The notes under the pieces were generated by a model. The model saw only the letters and a program-made list of their open reading frames with translations. It was not told the origin of the DNA and made no database searches. A stretch of 64,000 nucleotides of DNA. Origin: Blasia pusilla (lineage: Eukaryota > Marchantiophyta > Marchantiopsida > Blasiales). The DNA lies in contig CM114272.1 in assembly GCA_050084515.1 (NCBI GenBank), positions 43,152,001 to 43,216,000 of the forward strand, read 5' to 3'. The position numbers and the translations under genes are program-made. Shown here one piece after another: positions 1 through 11,268 of this stretch; positions within the stretch are counted from its first letter, which is position 1, and every line of letters starts with the position of its first letter.

Positions 1-889
<889 letters not shown>

Positions 890-1004
890 ACTCACCTGGT
901 GCTGTATCAACAATGTGTATAAGGTTTCAGCAATGCCGTGTTTGCACTAGAGTTAGCCTCCTTCCCCCTCGCATTTCCTGCCTCATCATCTTTCAACTTC
1001 CTTC

Positions 1005-1112
1005 CCTCAATCGTCTCGCCCACTGTTAGTAGGGTGCAGGAGCTTGCAAACGCGGGAACCTCAATCGTCTCGCTCACTGTTAGTAGGGTGCAGGAGCTTG
1101 CAAATGCGGGAA
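1005..1112. repeat. Tandem duplication, 54 bp x 2
   Basis: Two adjacent 54-bp copies start at 1005 and 1059, each opening CCTCAATCGTCTCGC and continuing ACTGTTAGTAGGGTGCAGG. They differ at a few positions (for example cgccc/cgctc and aaacg/aaatg). No coding function is apparent. Confidence 0.9.
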
Positions 1113-1800
1113 TGTGCAAAGCCTTCAAAATCGCATCGCACCAAAAAACAGAGCCAAAGCCTAGGTCCTTGCCACGGCACACTCAACATGTCAAATAAGC
1201 CTACAACCCAGCTTGAATGCCACGTTGGCATAGAAAAAAAAATGTGATACTCTAGGTGCCCATTCACATAGTGCTAAATTTTTGTCCATTCTTTTAGCAT
1301 CCATAAAAATTTGGTGGAGAGACAGCCTAAAAATTTTGACCACATTGAGTTGGTTATAATTCCAAGTAGTAAATACCTACCCGTTTGCTTTGCTACATTA
1401 AGCATATGAAAAAAAAAATTTACACAAAATCCAAACATGCGCATGCCCGTGATATAAGTAAGAAGGCCCAAATAAGTCTTGAAGATTAGAGGGGTGGAGG
1501 TCACATCGTCAGCAAAAACCCTGCAAGAAATCTCACTCGAGAAAAATGGAAGGAGCACTAGGAACATTACTTGTAAGTTACTCCTCTTCCACTTTCTTGT
1601 TCATTTGATGTTCCTTATCCTCCAAAACAAGCCCATAAATCATGAAACTTGATCACACCATGCCCTTCATGGTCAGGGCCCCAAGGAAAAAAATAAAACC
1701 CCAAATGCTCCCTGAGTTTGGGAGTTAAAAAGTCCTCCTCCTCGTTCTTCATCTATCATTTTCTCCCCTCCCCATCAATCGTGAGTCCAAAAATCATGAA
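1113..1800. other. AT-rich non-coding stretch
   Basis: No open frame with a recognisable family. The sequence leads into the diverged tandem repeats that start near 1801. Confidence 0.4.
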
Positions 1801-2900
1801 TTTTTTTCCAAACGGGCACCTCAACCCCAGGAACACAGGGAAAAAGAAAAAACTACAAATTACCACTCACACATGGAATTAAAAACCTTAAATCCTAACT
1901 AAGGATTTTTATTTTTCATTTTAGCATCAAGGCATAGATGGCAAATCTAAACCGTTGAAGATGTGGAGAAATTTAATAAAAGTGCTATGGAAAAGATTCA
2001 TTACCATCCAATGGTGGGAAGAAAAATTATCACCATGTTAACATGAAAGTGACTTTTTTTCGACCCTTGCCCCTCAACGAGGTTTCCAAAAACCAAGGAA
2101 ATTTTCCTAAACCCTAAACCCCAACCCCAGGAACACAAGGCAAAAGAAAAAACTTCAAATGACCACTCACACATTGAATTAAAAATTGTAAACCCTAAAT
2201 AAGGACTTTGATTTTTGGTACTAGCATGGAAGTTTAAGGGACAGATCTGAACCGTTGAGCGTGTGGAAAAATTTAATGGCAAGGCTTGTGCCAAGTTTCA
2301 CCACCATCCAATGGTTGGAAGAAGAGTAAACATTATAATAACATGAAATTGCAACAATGACTTGAGACAATTCTACTCAATGCCATCATCCACTTGCATG
2401 ACACCTCTTTTTCTACCCTCCCCCCTCAACCACGAGTCGAAAAAACAAGAAATGGTTCCTAGATAGCCACCCCAACCCCATGAACACAGGGAAGAAGAAA
2501 AAACTTCAAATGATCACTCACACATTGAATAAAAAATCGTAATCCCTAAATAAGGACTTTGATTTTTGGTACTAGCATAGAAGGCTATGGGATAGATCCG
2601 AACCGTTGCAATTGTGTAGGCATTAAATAGCAAAGCATGTGACAACTTTCAAGACCATCCAATGGTTGGAAGAAGAGTCAACACCATAATAACATGAAAT
2701 TGCAACAAGGATTCGAAACAATCCTACTTAATGCCCTCCTCCCCCATCATGACACCTCTTTTTCGGCCCTCCCACTTCAACGAGAGGTCCAGTAACAGAG
2801 AGAATTAATGCAAAGTCTTGTGCTTACTTTTATCACCATCTTATGGTTGGATGAAAAGATATCTCCATGTTAACATGAAAATGACACAAGGACTCTGAAT
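1801..2900. repeat. Diverged tandem repeats, unit about 300-350 bp
   Basis: Landmarks recur in fixed order. AACCCCAGGAACACA is at about 1823 and 2123, and as AACCCCATGAACACA at about 2474. Each is followed by a purine-rich AAAGAAAAAAC tract, a CACTCACACAT segment and an ACCATCCAATGGT segment (about 2007, 2302, 2654). A fourth partial unit ends near 2890, and a fifth partial copy of the last segment lies near 13650-13720 beyond the nested retrotransposons. Copies are clearly diverged, so the array is old. I see no coding capacity. Confidence 0.8.
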
Positions 2901-2934
2901 AATCCTGCTCAAAATGGGAGCATGAAATCATTGA

Positions 2935-3160
2935 AACATATGAGTCGTTGCTTATGACTCATCTTTACTAGGCGAGTGAAACAAGTCTGACTCGTCGTGA
3001 CTAGTGGGTATTGAAAACTTCTTTAGTCATAAGGAGATGACTCAATGAGTTGTACGACCCTAAATTTTATGACTAAACCATTTAAGTACTAATTTGAGTC
3101 ATTCTTTTGGTGAGTCATTTAAAGTCTAGTCATAAAAACCACCCATTTCTTCTAGTGCAC
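2935..3160. repeat. Dispersed direct repeat, left copy
   Basis: This stretch is rich in GACT/GAGTCA words, for example TTTATGACTAAACCATT and TAGTCATAAAAACCAC. It is matched in the same orientation by 13865-14093. The left copy abuts the truncated integrase end of the copia element at about 3165. The pair could be the LTRs of a larger element or copies of an unrelated repeat. I cannot decide. Confidence 0.75.
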
Positions 3161-3164
3161 ATTC

Positions 3165-4192
3165 TCCCCTCAATAGACGAGTTTAGAAGTGGAATAGGTT
3201 CAAGTGGAGCATACGATGACTTTAGCTCATCAAAGACAAGATCGCGACTTATAATAAGTTGTCTAGAGGATGGAATGTAGCACTCATATCCCTTAGTTCC
3301 ATCAGCATAACCAATGAAGATATATTTTTCAGACTTGGGGTCTAATTTCTGATGTCTCTTAGAAGGAATATGAGCATAACAAATATTTTCAAGAAGGAAA
3401 AATCAGGTTTACTTTGTGTGAAGACTTCGAATAGAGTTTTATCATGAACTCACGATGTTGGACTTCAGTTGATTAAGAAGACTGCACATGCTACAACCTC
3501 TACCCAATACATCTTAGATATGTTCTTCTCATTCAACATAGCTCGTGCCGCTTCAACAATATGTTGATTCTTCCTCTTAGCCACTCCATTTTGTTGTGGA
3601 GTGTAACGGCAAGTAATTTGATATTGGATGTCATTCTGACATAAATAGTCAACAAATTCTATTGAAAGATACTCTCCTCCTCCATCACAACGCAATTTTA
3701 GAATGTGTTCTCCAATCTGCTTCTCTACTAGAACTTTGAATGTTTGGAACACTAAGAATACCTCTAACTTGGATTTTAGAAAGTATACCCATATAAACCT
3801 CGAGAAGTCATCAATAAATAAAATAAAGTACTGGAAACCACTAAGGCTATGTTGTGATTCTGTCCACACATCATTGTAGATAAACTCCACTATCTTGGAT
3901 GCTCTTTTACCTTGCTTTGGAGAAAAGAATCTAGCTTGTTTTCCAAATTGGCAAGCAGGACATACCTTTTGACGTAGCAGGACTTGCTAATTTATAGAGT
4001 CCTATTACTACATTAGATGATGAATAATATTAGACTCTCTAATCTTTGAAGATTCATATGTCCAATTCTTTTATGCCACACATTTAGATCTGTGATTTGT
4101 TAGCCAATTTGATCATACATTGTTGTTTGAATCTCAGGCATAGAAACATCTAATTTAAACATTCTGCCAGATCTAGTTCATTTGGCTATAAT
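3165..4192 (-). pseudogene. Ty1/copia integrase (fragment A)
   Basis: Minus-strand translation of 3890-3465 gives a copia integrase core: FIDDFSRFIWVYFLKSK, then LRCDGGGEYLS, then PQQNGVAKRKN. These are the second-Asp and Glu regions of the DDE catalytic triad. Residues further downstream (3464-3170) give KLDPKSEKYIFIGY and LIISRDLVFDE, the usual integrase C-terminal landmarks. Upstream (4187-4000) is a decayed GAG-pre-integrase segment with TRSGRMFKLDV. The normal following domain (reverse transcriptase) is absent. Several in-frame stops are present. Confidence 0.85.
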
Positions 4193-5189
4193 TGTCGCGA
4201 CCCTCATGACCAAACAAGTGCCAAGCGGAACATCGAAACATTAGCGGGCTCACGCTAAGATGGTTTGCGCGTTGGAGTTGTCTCAAAGAGGAGACAAGAG
4301 ACGAGACGCGAGCGAGAAGTCGCGTTTCAGATGTGATGGTCACGACTGAGAAACCTGGACCAAACGCGGAATGAGACTTGAAAGAAGTCGAGTCTAGGAA
4401 GTGGGTTGCCAAAGGAAAGATCCGGATTTGGAACGCCACTTGCGTTTGAGAGTTTCCGACTTTATTTATGGCCATAACTTTTAGCGCCAAGATGCGTTTG
4501 GAGCAAATAAGAGTGCGTTGGAAAGCTTATGGAGAGCCGGTCCAAACGCACCAAAGATCGCTGCAAACGCATAAGCAGCGGCCGAGATACGACCCGAAAA
4601 CAACTGTAAGTGGAGTCGGGTTGAGGGCCACAATGAAGGGCCCGAACCTCTTTTCCCAAAGGGGAGGGGTTATTGGAGAACCCAGAAGTACTAGTAAGGG
4701 GGAAGGTCTCGAGAGTGCTTGGAACCCAAACCCCACTTTGGGCGCCGCGTGAGGCGCTCAAGGGCATGGAACGGAACGCGAGTTTGGGCGTTGGGTTGGA
4801 AAAACTGCACCAAGTCCATTGAGGCGATTTAAGACATCCCTCTTGGATTTCACGCCGCGACTCAATTACTTGGGTCTCGGTTCGAACTCACACGAGGACC
4901 GTTGAGCAGTTGGGATCGCTAGGCATGCAAGTGCCGTTTGATCCCTGGACTAACCAGAAGTCTGTTCCAAGTCTTGAAGGACTTGCCATGTGTTGGGAGC
5001 TAGGAACTAAGGAAGGTTGAGCTTGATGAGACGCCGAGTTGAGGACTCGGTGGGTTGGAACGCCGGTTGGCCAAACCCGACTAATGAGAGTGCGTGTTTG
5101 GGTGCAGATCGGCGATGAGTTCGTGACCTACTGAACGCATGCTTCCGCAACACTAAAGATTGACGTTCAAGGAGAGTAGGGGCGCGACA
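4193..5189 (+). repeat. 5' LTR of chromovirus
   Basis: Starts TGTCGCGACC and ends GCGCGACA. It aligns along its full length with 10267-11268. By eye I count roughly a dozen small differences and single-base indels over 1 kb, so the pair is about 98-99% identical. Antisense open frames inside it are chance frames. Confidence 0.95.
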
Positions 5190-5191
5190 AG

Positions 5192-5203
5192 TGGTATCAG
5201 AAC
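5192..5203 (+). promoter_or_regulatory. Primer binding site, initiator-Met tRNA type
   Basis: TGGTATCAGAAC begins two bases after the 5' LTR. It matches the common plant retrotransposon site TGGTATCAGAGC, complementary to the 3' end of initiator methionine tRNA, at 11 of 12 positions. The same variant occurs at 27073 in a copia element. Confidence 0.9.
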
Positions 5204-5338
5204 TAATCCTTGGTGAGCGAGAACTTGGGGTCGTGGGATCAGCCGGACGCTTGGGAAATTTCAAGGTAGCGGCTAGACTCGGACGCTCGAGGAGGGACGC
5301 AAGAAACGAGGAGGAGATCTGAGTGAGTTGGCTTGGAG

Positions 5339-6234
5339 ATGGCGATCGAGGGAGAACAACCCAAGAAGCGCCGAATCAAGCGACGTGAACCGAGAGAGGA
5401 ACCAATGCCGGACCGTGAAGCTATAGAGGAGACGGAGAATCCCGAAGAGTTGAACGCCAGTCGTGAGGACGTCCCAATGGCGACTCCTTCCGCGGGGCCA
5501 GTGGTCCCAAACTCAGGGGTAAGGACGGAGTCGAGCCAGACGTTGGACTTGTTGAAGGTGTTGGTGGAGCAGATGTCCCAGCAAAGCAAGCGGATTGCAG
5601 AGTTAGAGGCCACTCCAAACCCGAGTGCGGGCAAAAAGCTCTGCAAGACGAACCTGCCCACGCCATTTACCGGAGTGGGGCGCTCGCGGAAAGTGAAGGA
5701 TTTCTTACGGAGGCGAGGCAGATGCCGAGGCGCGAAGGTCGCCGAAAGCGGGACAAGGTGATGGTAGCCGTTACTTTCCTGAAGGATCATGCTCTACAAT
5801 GGTGGACCGCTCAACAAGAGGAATATTTGGGCGGCGAGTCACCTCTGAGTTGGGAGGAGTTCAAGGAGTTGATTGGAGATCGGTTCACTCCGGAGTACCA
5901 AGGGTTGCGTGACACGGTGGAGTGCGTGCGGATGCTGCAGAGTGGTTCCTTAAGCGCGTATGTGATGGAGTTTAGTGCGAAACTGACTTCTAGTCCGAAG
6001 ATGGATGAGCACGCAAAGAAGGCTATCTTCATTAGTGGACTCAAGCCGAGCGCTGAGAAGGCCCTTTACCGAATGCCGACGTTGCTAGAGACCTGCGCGG
6101 ACCTTCTGAAGCTAGCGGAGCGGATTGGGGACGATGAGGTCCAAACCCAGAAACCCTTCGAGTCAAAAGTTTTTTCGAAGAAGTTGAAAAATAAGGAGGC
6201 GTTCAAAAGAGGCTGGAGTGGGGGCCAACACTAA
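5339..6234 (+). pseudogene. Chromovirus gag, frameshifted
   Basis: The first frame (5339-5761) encodes a charged, basic N-terminus followed by a MSQQSKRIAELEA coiled-coil-like stretch. The second frame (5722-6234) carries the retrotransposon gag core, with HALQWWTAQQEE, FKELIGDRFTPEY and MLQSGSLSAYVMEF. A frameshift near 5700-5725 separates the two. A stop at about 6232 precedes the zinc knuckle. Gag would form the virus-like particle and bind the RNA. This copy cannot make a full product without correction. Confidence 0.88.
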
Positions 6235-6267
6235 CCAGGAGAGTCGTCTGCCCCGGCAGCAAAACGA

Positions 6268-6735
6268 GTGGAACTTCATGCGAAGCCGAAAGGAGGACAA
6301 CACTCAAAGATAGGAAACGGCAAGGTCGTATGCTACAAGTGTGGCGAACCGGGGCACCTGTCGAAAGGGTGTTTGAAACCGAAGGTTAGTAATGGGAGTA
6401 TGATTGCGTTTGCTGCTAAGCATCAGTTGGCGGGCGATATCGAGACGTCCTTTCAAGTCACCAAAAGGACGCACAATTTGGTGTACCTAAGATCCAAGAT
6501 TGCTGATCGCGATGTGTTGTTGCTCGTGGATATAGGTGCTTCGCACTCCTTCCTAAGCCCGAGAATCGTGAAGGAACTGGGGCTGTCTACCTCTAAGGCG
6601 GACGAGCCCATTCGAGTGGGATTTGCAGGAGGCAAGTCTCATCGGACTTTGATTTGGTCTTGGCTTTGTGAAGAGGGATGCGGGGTATTCGAGTTGAAGG
6701 AGAATTTCATCAGTATGCGAAATGGACGGCATTGA
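6268..6735 (+). pseudogene. Chromovirus zinc knuckle and aspartic protease, damaged
   Basis: A CCHC zinc knuckle CYKCGEPGHLSKGC is encoded near 6331-6372 and belongs to the nucleocapsid part of gag. It is followed by a retroviral-type protease with LVDIGASHSFLSP, where the usual D-S/T-G-A active site reads DIGA. The frame ends at 6735, and the protease remainder continues in another frame (6722-7042, NTFLDAYEVELRRR). Frame breaks separate it from both gag and pol. Confidence 0.85.
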
Positions 6736-6978
6736 CGGAGTTTTGGGGAATACATTCCTAGATGCGTATGAGGTGGAGTTAAGACGCCGACCATTGAGGT
6801 TGAGCGTCTTGCTAAAAGGCAAACGGTTACAGGTGCGGTTGGTCCGTGAGGTTCCAGCGAAGATGGAGTTGGTGAACTCGATCACAAGGAGGAGCATGAC
6901 TGAGTTGGAGGATGGATTTCTCTGCTTGATGAGACAAGTGGAGGAGGCTACAAGCAATATACGCAGAGATCAGACGAT

Positions 6979-8427
6979 TTGCTTCAAGGGGGGAGTCCAG
7001 AACCACTCCAGGAAGTGGTCAAGGAGTTTGAGGATGTCTTGACAAATGAGCTTCCGACTGAATTGCCACCGCATAGAGCCATAGATCATAAGATAGAGAT
7101 CATACCCGGTTCCCAACCGCCTTCAAAAGCACCATATAGGTTGAATCAGGAGGAACTTCTTGAGTTGAAAAAGCAGTTAAGTGAGCTCTTGGAAAAGGGT
7201 TACATTAGGACTAGCAAGTCACCTTATGGAGCACCTGTTCTCTTTGTAAAGAAGAAGGATGGAAAGATGAGGCTGTGTGTTGATTACCGGGCACTGAACA
7301 AAGTGACGGTTCGGAACAATTATCCTCTTCCAAGGATAGATGATCTCTTTGATAGGCTGGCAGGCGCGAGATATTTCAGTAGGATTGACTTGAAGTCAGG
7401 ATATTACCAGATTCAGATTGCCGAGGCAGATGTGGAGAAGACTGCGTGCAGGATGCGATACGATTCCTTTGAGTTTGTAGTGATGCCTTTCGGTCTATGT
7501 AACGCGCCTTCGACGTTCACCACATTGATGAACTCCATTTTTCACAAGGAAATGGATGAGTATGTTATCATCTATATTGATGACATACTTATCTATTCGA
7601 AGTCACTAGAGGAGCAAGTTCGACATGTGAGAGCGGTCTTGTCTAAGCTAAGGGCAAATCAGCTGTATGCGAATGTAGAGAAGAGCGAATTTGGTTTGAG
7701 TAAGATCAAATTCTTGGGTCACGTGGTCAGTGCAGATGGCGTCGACCCGGACATGGAAAAGGTAAAGGCGATTTTGAGTGGGAACCCCATCCTTTGTAAA
7801 GGGATGAGGAGGTTCATAGGTGCGGTGCAATTTTATCGTACTTATGTGAAAAACTTTTCGGGGATTGTGAGACCTCTCACGGATTGGACAGCAAATTTTG
7901 CCAACACGACTTGGACCCAGGAAGTTAATGAGGCATTTAACCGAGTGAAGCAGATTCTATCGCAGGAACCAGTGTTAAAGCTACCGGAGTTTGACAAACC
8001 GTTCGAGGTGCATATCGATGCTAGTGATTTCGCGGTTGCAGGAATGTTGGTGCAAGAAGGGAGACCGGTGGCATATGAGAGCAAGAAGCTTAGCGATACT
8101 GAAAGGAGATGGCCTACTCACGAGAAAGAGTTGTTCGCGGTGGTACATTGCTTGAGGAAGTGGCGGCATTATCTAGGGCTCCACAGGACTCGAGTATTCA
8201 CCGATAATATATCACTCAAGTATTTTGAGACCCAGGATCGAGTGACACCGAAACAACTGCGGTGGCATGATACCTTGGCGCTGATGGATGTAGAGTTGAT
8301 CCACAAGCCAGGTAAAGATAATGTGATTCCAGATGCGTTACGTCGCAAGGAGGAACACATGCCATCTACAACACAGGTCTTGAGAGCAATGTTCCCTAGG
8401 AAACAGATCGGAGAGAAGGATTCGTGA
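6979..8427 (+). CDS. Chromovirus reverse transcriptase-RNase H (482 codons open)
   Basis: The longest open frame in the window. From the N-terminus it shows HKIEIIPGSQPPSKAPYR, KKKDGKMRLCVDYRALN, RIDLKSGYYQI and VMPFGLCNAPSTF. The catalytic YIDDILIYS lies near 7575. RNase H follows, with VHIDASDFAVAGMLVQ, THEKELFAVVHCLRKWRHYL and TDNISLKYF. The normal protease-to-RT link is lost because the preceding frame is closed. An intact polymerase beside ruined neighbours suggests limited time since insertion or selection at the level of the family. Confidence 0.95.
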   Translation: MLQGGSPEPLQEVVKEFEDVLTNELPTELPPHRAIDHKIEIIPGSQPPSKAPYRLNQEELLELKKQLSELLEKGYIRTSKSPYGAPVLFVKKKDGKMRLCVDYRALNKVTVRNNYPLPRIDDLFDRLAGARYFSRIDLKSGYYQIQIAEADVEKTACRMRYDSFEFVVMPFGLCNAPSTFTTLMNSIFHKEMDEYVIIYIDDILIYSKSLEEQVRHVRAVLSKLRANQLYANVEKSEFGLSKIKFLGHVVSADGVDPDMEKVKAILSGNPILCKGMRRFIGAVQFYRTYVKNFSGIVRPLTDWTANFANTTWTQEVNEAFNRVKQILSQEPVLKLPEFDKPFEVHIDASDFAVAGMLVQEGRPVAYESKKLSDTERRWPTHEKELFAVVHCLRKWRHYLGLHRTRVFTDNISLKYFETQDRVTPKQLRWHDTLALMDVELIHKPGKDNVIPDALRRKEEHMPSTTQVLRAMFPRKQIGEKDS

Positions 8428-8429
8428 AG

Positions 8430-9440
8430 GATATATGAAGGATGCTCAAGCGAGAGGAATACCTAAGGAAGTTGAAGCGAGGGTGAGAAGGTGGCCAACA
8501 TAAGTTTGAGGCACGGTTTACTAAGGTTCAAAAGCAGTAGGATCTATGTAGGGGGCAAGGCGGAATGCAAACCAAGGTGTTAGCGGAATGTCACGACGGA
8601 CCCTTGGCAAGACATAAAGGAGAGAAATCTCACGCTATTCTGCTCATCAAAGCGGTTCTTTTGGCCCAACATGAAGGAGGATGTTGCTCAATATGTGAAG
8701 ACTGTGTGACCGCAAGCGAATAGAGTCTCTTATGATAAGAAACAGGGCTTCTTTGCATCCCTTGCCGATCCCGAAGGACCCTTGCAAAGTGTGAGTATGG
8801 ATTTCATCACGAGTCTTCCGAATCTGGGGGCTACAACGCTATACTTGTCATTGTTGATCGGTTTAGCAAGTTGGCGAGATTCGTGCCGACGGTGGATTCC
8901 GAACGGCGATATCTGTGGCGCAACTATTCCTCAATAGCTGGTGGCGTGCTCATGGTTTGCCGAGGAGCATTGTTTCAGATCGGGATCCAAAGTTTACCAG
9001 TGCTTTCTAGAAGCACTTGTTCAGAAGGTTTAAGACCAAGCTGAGTTTTAGTACGGCTTTCCACCCTGCACGGATGGACGGATGAAAAGGTAAACTCTAT
9101 CGTGAATCAACTTGAGGAATTATGTCGGTCTTTGATCAACGCGATTGGGTCAGTGGTCGAGCATGGCGGAATATGCTACAACTCGACCAAGCATTCTGCA
9201 ACTGGAGAATCTCCGTTTCTCCTGGCAAATGGACGAGAGCCAGAAGGGCCTCTTGATCTAGCCTTTTCGGAGGTACTAAATTGGCACGAACAAGACAAGC
9301 GATGGCAGAAGGTTTGTTGGTAGAGATGCGAGAACGGGAAGAGCGCGCGAGGCGAAGTCTTGCAAAGGCTCAAATGAGGTACGTTAAGCATGCTAACAAG
9401 AGTCGGCGCCAAGTACGATTCCAAGTTGGAGAATAAGTTT
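8430..9440 (+). pseudogene. Chromovirus integrase, heavily decayed
   Basis: Pieces of the integrase core appear in shifting frames: MDFITSLPN near 8797, then VSDRDPKFTSAF near 8970 followed at once by a stop, then CYNSTKHSATGESPFLLANG in the 9102-9323 frame. These mark the first Asp, second Asp and post-Glu regions. At least three frame changes and several stops occur. No zinc-binding HHCC region is clearly readable upstream. Confidence 0.8.
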
Positions 9441-9442
9441 GG

Positions 9443-9859
9443 TTGAGTGTAAAGAATCTCACTCTTCCAAAAGAGTTGTCTGCGAAGCTGTCTGCAAAGT
9501 ATGGTGGACCGTATGTGATTGTGGCAAACCCGTTTGAGGATGTGTATACGTTGAGGCTGCCGGACGAGTTCAAGATTCACCCGACCTTTCATATGTCATT
9601 GTTGAAGAAATATCTTCAAGATAATGGACGTTTCGAGCGGAGACAGGTGGTGAGACCGCACCCGGTCATCGTAAATGAAGAGCCGGAGTTTGAGGTGGAG
9701 ACCATCTTACGTTCGAGACGTCGGGCCAACAAGTATGAATACTTGGTAAAATGGAAGGGCTACCATGTGAAGGAGGCGACTTGGATTGGAGGCGGATTTG
9801 GAACAGCGCAAGAGTTGTTGCGTGACTTCAGCTTAACACAAGCGAAGCACATACGTTAG
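9443..9859 (+). CDS. Integrase C-terminus with chromodomain
   Basis: An open segment encodes the integrase tail (LSAKYGGPYVIV, HPTFHMSLLKKY). A chromodomain follows, with EFEVETILRSRRRANKYEYL and VKWKGYHVKEATW. In chromoviruses this domain targets integration to marked chromatin. The aromatic and acidic positions expected in a methyl-lysine cage are partly present. The segment is cut off from the rest of pol by upstream breaks. Confidence 0.9.
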   Translation: MSVKNLTLPKELSAKLSAKYGGPYVIVANPFEDVYTLRLPDEFKIHPTFHMSLLKKYLQDNGRFERRQVVRPHPVIVNEEPEFEVETILRSRRRANKYEYLVKWKGYHVKEATWIGGGFGTAQELLRDFSLTQAKHIR

Positions 9860-10252
9860 TACGAGGAGAAGCTAGAGACATGACTTGTAATCAGTGGAAT
9901 CTTGGGCCGAAGGCAGTTGTAACTAGAATATGCTAGTGTTGCAATAAAGGAGTGTATGGATTTGGAGATTCGATACCAGTGTTGATTGCAATTTGTATGT
10001 GGTAGTGCATGGCTATGAGTCGTTCATCATAGACTTAGAATGTACGACAAGAGGACAGACAAGGAGTATTTGAGGTGAGAGCTCGAAGCTTATCGAAGCT
10101 GAGAGGCTAATAATTCTAAGTGGGGCAAAGCGACAACTAGAGACTAAGAGGAATTGCGGGTTAGCCACCAGAACGCAATTCAATGTCAAGAGGTAGGTTG
10201 CCCAGGAGACTTGACATAATAAAAGTTTGCGTTGATGAGGGCATCAACCTCT
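9860..10252 (+). other. Chromovirus 3' untranslated region
   Basis: Between the chromodomain and the polypurine tract there is no long frame or recognisable domain. It is normal 3' leader sequence for this element type. Confidence 0.6.
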
Positions 10253-10266
10253 AAAAGAGGGGTGAG
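10253..10266 (+). promoter_or_regulatory. Polypurine tract
   Basis: AAAAGAGGGGTGAG lies directly against the 3' LTR start TGTCGCGACC, the expected plus-strand primer of an LTR retrotransposon. Confidence 0.75.
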
Positions 10267-11268
10267 TGTCGCGACCCTCATGACCAAAAAAGTGCCAAGC
10301 GGAACATCGAAACATTAGCGGGCTCACGCTAAGATGGTTTGCGCGTTGGAGTTGTCTCAAAGAGGAGACAAGAGACGAGACGCGAGCGAGAAGTCGCGTT
10401 TCAGATGTGATGGTCACGACTGAGAAACCTGGACCAAACGCGGAATGAGACTTGAAAGAAGTCGAGTCTAGGAAGTGGGTTGCCAAAGGAAAGATCCGGA
10501 TTTGGAACGCCACTTGCGTTTGAGAGTTTCCGACTTTATTTATGGCCATAACTTTTAGCGCCAAGATGCGTTTGGAGCAAATAAGAGTGCGTTGGAAAGC
10601 TTATGGAGAGCCGGTCCAAACGCACCAAAGATCGCTGCAAACGCATAAGCAGCGGCCGAGATACGACCCGAAAACAACTGTAAGTGGAGTCGGGTTGAGG
10701 GCCACAATGAAGGGCCCGAACCTCTTTTCCCAAAGGGGAGGGGTTATTGGAGAACCCCAGAAGTACTAGTAAGGGGGAAGGTCTCCGAGAGTGCTTGGAA
10801 CCCAAACCCCACTTTGGGCGCCGCGGGGCGGCTCAAGGGCATGGAACGGAACGCGAGTTTGGGCGTTGGGTTGGAAAACCTGCACCAAGTCCATTGAGGC
10901 GATTTAAGACATCCCTCTTGGATTTCACGCCGCGACTCAATTACTTGGGTCTCGGTTCGGAACTCACACGAGGACCGTTGAACAGTTGGGATCGCTAGGC
11001 ATGCAAGTGCCGTTTCAGATCCCTGGACTAACCAGGAAGTCTGTTCCAAGTCTTGAAGGACTTGCCATGTGTTGGGAGCTAGGAACTAAGGAAGGTTGAG
11101 CTTGATGAGACGCCGAGTTGAGGACTCGGTGGGTTGGAACGCCGGTTGGCCAAACCCGACTAACGAGAGTGCGTGTTTGGGTGCAGATCGGCGATGAGTT
11201 CGTGACCTACTGAACGCATGCTTCCGCAACACTAAAGATTGACGTTCAAGGAGATTAGGGGCGCGACA
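10267..11268 (+). repeat. 3' LTR of chromovirus
   Basis: Near-identical partner of 4193-5189, same orientation, TG...CA ends. The differences are single substitutions and small indels such as an added C near 10756. Confidence 0.95.

Larger units (their letters stand above)
4193..11268 (+). mobile_element. Ty3/gypsy chromovirus, nearly complete, nested in copia fragment A
   Basis: Two direct LTRs of about 1 kb flank a primer binding site, gag, zinc knuckle, protease, reverse transcriptase-RNase H, integrase and a chromodomain. That order and the chromodomain define the chromovirus branch of Ty3/gypsy. LTR ends are TG...CA. The 5-bp flanks are ATAAT (left) and ATCAT (right), which fits a 5-bp target duplication with one mutation. 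Removing the element joins the two halves of the copia reading. Only the RT-RNase H frame is long and open (482 codons). Gag, protease and integrase carry frameshifts and stops, so this copy is non-autonomous. Confidence 0.95.

Noticed and set aside
4173-4767. Antisense open frames of about 100 codons, repeated at 10244-10805
   Set aside because: They lie within the chromovirus LTRs and simply recur because the LTRs are near-identical.
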